Below are positions 62,118 through 64,000 of a stretch of DNA of 64,000 nucleotides, piece by piece. The position numbers and the translations under genes were made by a program. The stretch's first letter is position 1. Each line of letters begins with the position of its first letter. Source of the DNA: Eumeta japonica (lineage: Eukaryota > Arthropoda > Insecta > Lepidoptera > Psychidae); contig BGZK01000290.1 of NCBI GenBank assembly GCA_005406025.1, positions 1 to 64,000 on the forward strand, in the 5' to 3' direction. Below the pieces are notes generated by a model that did not search any database, was not told the DNA's origin, and saw only the letters and a list, made by a program, of their open reading frames with translations.

Positions 62118-62530
62118 TTGCGACAACTATACATACAAACATATTTTTACATTTGTTGTATTATAAATATCATTTAACCACCTACAGACGATTCCATGTC
62201 GAATGGTCAAATTTCCAATTACAATCCGTCGAGCCGTCAGCGTATGACAAACATCCATACAAACCTATTTTTTTTATATTTCTATTATAAATAGCCTATA
62301 ACAATCTATAAACAATTCCACGTTGAATGGTCAAAGTCCACATTACAATTATTCCAGGCTTCAGGGTATGACAAACATCAACTCAAACCTAAATTAACAT
62401 TTTTCCTATTATAAATGGCCTATAACTATCTATAAACGATTTTACGTCGAATGGTCAAAGTCCACATTACAATTATTTCAGGCTTCAAGGTGTGACAAAC
62501 ATCCAAATAAACGTACTTTACTTTTTTTTT
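62118..62530 (+). repeat. 124-bp tandem repeat, about 3.3 units
   Basis: The landmark TATTATAAAT falls at 62159, 62283 and 62407, an exact 124-bp period. Each unit carries a GTCGAATGGTCAAA-like block and ends with TGACAAACATC. The last two units are most alike; a partial unit precedes 62159. Confidence 0.85.
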
Positions 62531-63039
62531 AGTATGAAAAAATTTGATTTGAAAGAAACGTAATACGTAATAATTTTTAAGAAGATACAATATCTATAAG
62601 GACATACTCCCGTGTTTTAGTTAATTCTGATAACCGTACCATATTACGTTAAAAATATTTTGTGGTGATTTAATATTGTAAATGGATTCCGCTAAATCAA
62701 CATTATTTAATGCAAACTTGGCTTTTCAAAATTGAACTAATTTAAGAATAATTTTGATATGTCAACATATTAACAAAACAACATTGTATATTTTTACGCA
62801 AAACTTAGTTTAACGTAGACTTGTAAAAAAGTAACAAACACACAGTAATATTTTCATATTTTTATTTTAGTTCAACACTAATGCATTGAATTAGATTTTG
62901 TGTAATAATATAATGTAATATCACACAAAACATCATTACCCTAGAACTTAATATATTTACCCAATAATTTAGTACCGCTTTGACTCCGTTTCCACATTTC
63001 CCAATCTCGATATGAGTTATTCGTGTTTGCATAAGCTTT

Positions 63040-63195
63040 TAGGTAAATCCACTGACGACATTAAAGTCACCTTCCGCCGACGCAGAAATCGCGGATAAAC
63101 CATTCTGGGGCTTAACATAAGCGCTTCTGTGACGGTTCGCGTTTTAGTTATGGTCGAGGTGACCATGATTCGCCGTAGGCCCTAATCTTGCTTAA
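63040..63195. other. GC-moderate island
   Basis: CACCTTCCGCCGACGCAGAA and GGTCGAGGTGACCATGATTC stand out from AT-rich flanks; GGTCGAGGTGACC is near-palindromic. No ORF. Confidence 0.3.
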
Positions 63196-63234
63196 ACCTA
63201 CACAACAAAACTCAATATATCTGTTTATAACTTT

Positions 63235-64000
63235 ACACATAGAGATCTTTACTAATAGAATCAAAATGTTCAGTAAGTGACGTAGAAAGGGGGTCACGAA
63301 TTTTTTTTAATTAAAAAGCAAATCAAGAATCACATATTTCTAGATCCGATGAGTAAGGTGAATGTTCTAAGAAGAATCTTCTTTTAAAAAGTTGACAGCG
63401 AGCGCAGCGGTATGACAGGATGCGTTGTTGTGGTGCAGCATTGAGCTTCAAACTGTAAGGATCTGAAGAATTTCTGTCAAACATTGTTAAGTGTACGAAG
63501 TCATGATAGTTCTTTGTTCTTTTAATTTAATAGCTTTAACCAAGCCTGTACTCCTTAAAAACAAGATATAAACATTTTTCTTTCATTCCACATACTTTTT
63601 CACAATGATTGCCGTTGGATCACCTTTATGGACCCACACCCTACTCCCATGACGTGTAAGCAATTCATAAAAAGGGAATGAACTTTTCATCACCTGTCAC
63701 AATTTTAGCTATTATACGGCGACTGCCTCTGTTCAATAACTTCAATGTCTGTCCTATCGGCTGATTCTTAAACGCTCGGATTTTTGGTGTTGTGTAAAGT
63801 GATATGTTACACAATGGGAATCAATATTTTCCATTTTTAATTCACCGCTGCGGATCCAATTCCAAGAGTATTCTGAATCATGTGGCGGGTGCATAGTTTG
63901 TCATCTTTTATCATTTTACGAACACGGGCAACATTATCTGGAGTGGCTGTTGAAACAGGCCTTCCCGTATTTTATTCATCTTGCTCTCTATTCAAGTGAA
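63235..64000 (-). mobile_element. Degenerate mariner of the second family, cut by the window edge
   Basis: The minus strand reads, with many frameshifts, GRPVSTATPDNVARVRKMIK, MIQNTLGIGS, KIVTGDEKFIPF, a remnant of the HHDN block (now HHNN, losing the catalytic Asp), EICDS in place of the third motif, and LTEHFDSIS near the C-terminus. Much of it can be aligned by eye to the mariner at 43762-45010, in opposite orientation. The 5' part lies beyond base 64000. No clear terminal repeat is seen near 63235. Confidence 0.75.

Noticed and set aside
1..64000. CRISPR arrays, operons, bacterial promoters or ribosome-binding sites
   Set aside because: Nothing of this kind; the sequence is eukaryotic in every visible respect.

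Overview
The window looks like intergenic and intronic DNA from an insect, most probably a moth or butterfly. It is AT-rich, has no long host reading frame, and is full of degenerate transposable elements. Four dispersed-repeat signatures that I associate with Lepidoptera recur: a tRNA-type SINE, the AACCGACTTC terminal-repeat element, elements opening with a CCAAGTGCGAGTC-like block and closing on GGAACCSTAAAA, and a short element carrying CGCCGGACGAAAC. The assignment rests on recalled repeat signatures, not on a database search.

Layout. 1-16 kb holds SINE and terminal-inverted-repeat copies, GC islands (2.5, 6.4, 9.1, 11.5 kb) and a Jockey-type reverse-transcriptase remnant (14.2-15.3 kb). 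At 16.15-20.72 kb a dead mariner is split by a 3.4 kb non-LTR retrotransposon in the opposite direction. 21-31 kb carries the densest set of GC-rich islands (21.2, 26.3, 27.0, 28.7, 30.0 kb) between copies of two GGTTCCG repeat families. 31-43 kb is AT-rich DNA with repeat fragments, two islands (33.4 and 39.6 kb) and a long TA microsatellite. 43.8-45.0 kb is a second, different dead mariner; another copy of it enters at the right edge (63.2-64 kb, minus strand).

The only likely host protein-coding sequence is on the minus strand at 45.2-46.9 kb. A 220-bp exon-like block (73 codons, clean acceptor and GTGAGT donor) is followed 1.35 kb downstream by a short candidate terminal exon ending in a stop that overlaps AATAAA. 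I do not recognise the protein. The rest of the gene would lie to the right; I found no convincing further exon.

The main unexplained signal is a 22-bp sequence, differing at only four positions, found in three GC-rich islands at 33.4, 39.9 and 47.95 kb (the last on the minus strand). With the CCATTA/TAAT-rich islands spread over the whole window, this suggests a regulatory landscape around a developmental gene, but that is inference. Other structure includes a 24-bp hairpin inside the candidate exon, a 124-bp tandem array at 62.1-62.5 kb, and a CpG-dense block at 55.9-56.2 kb.
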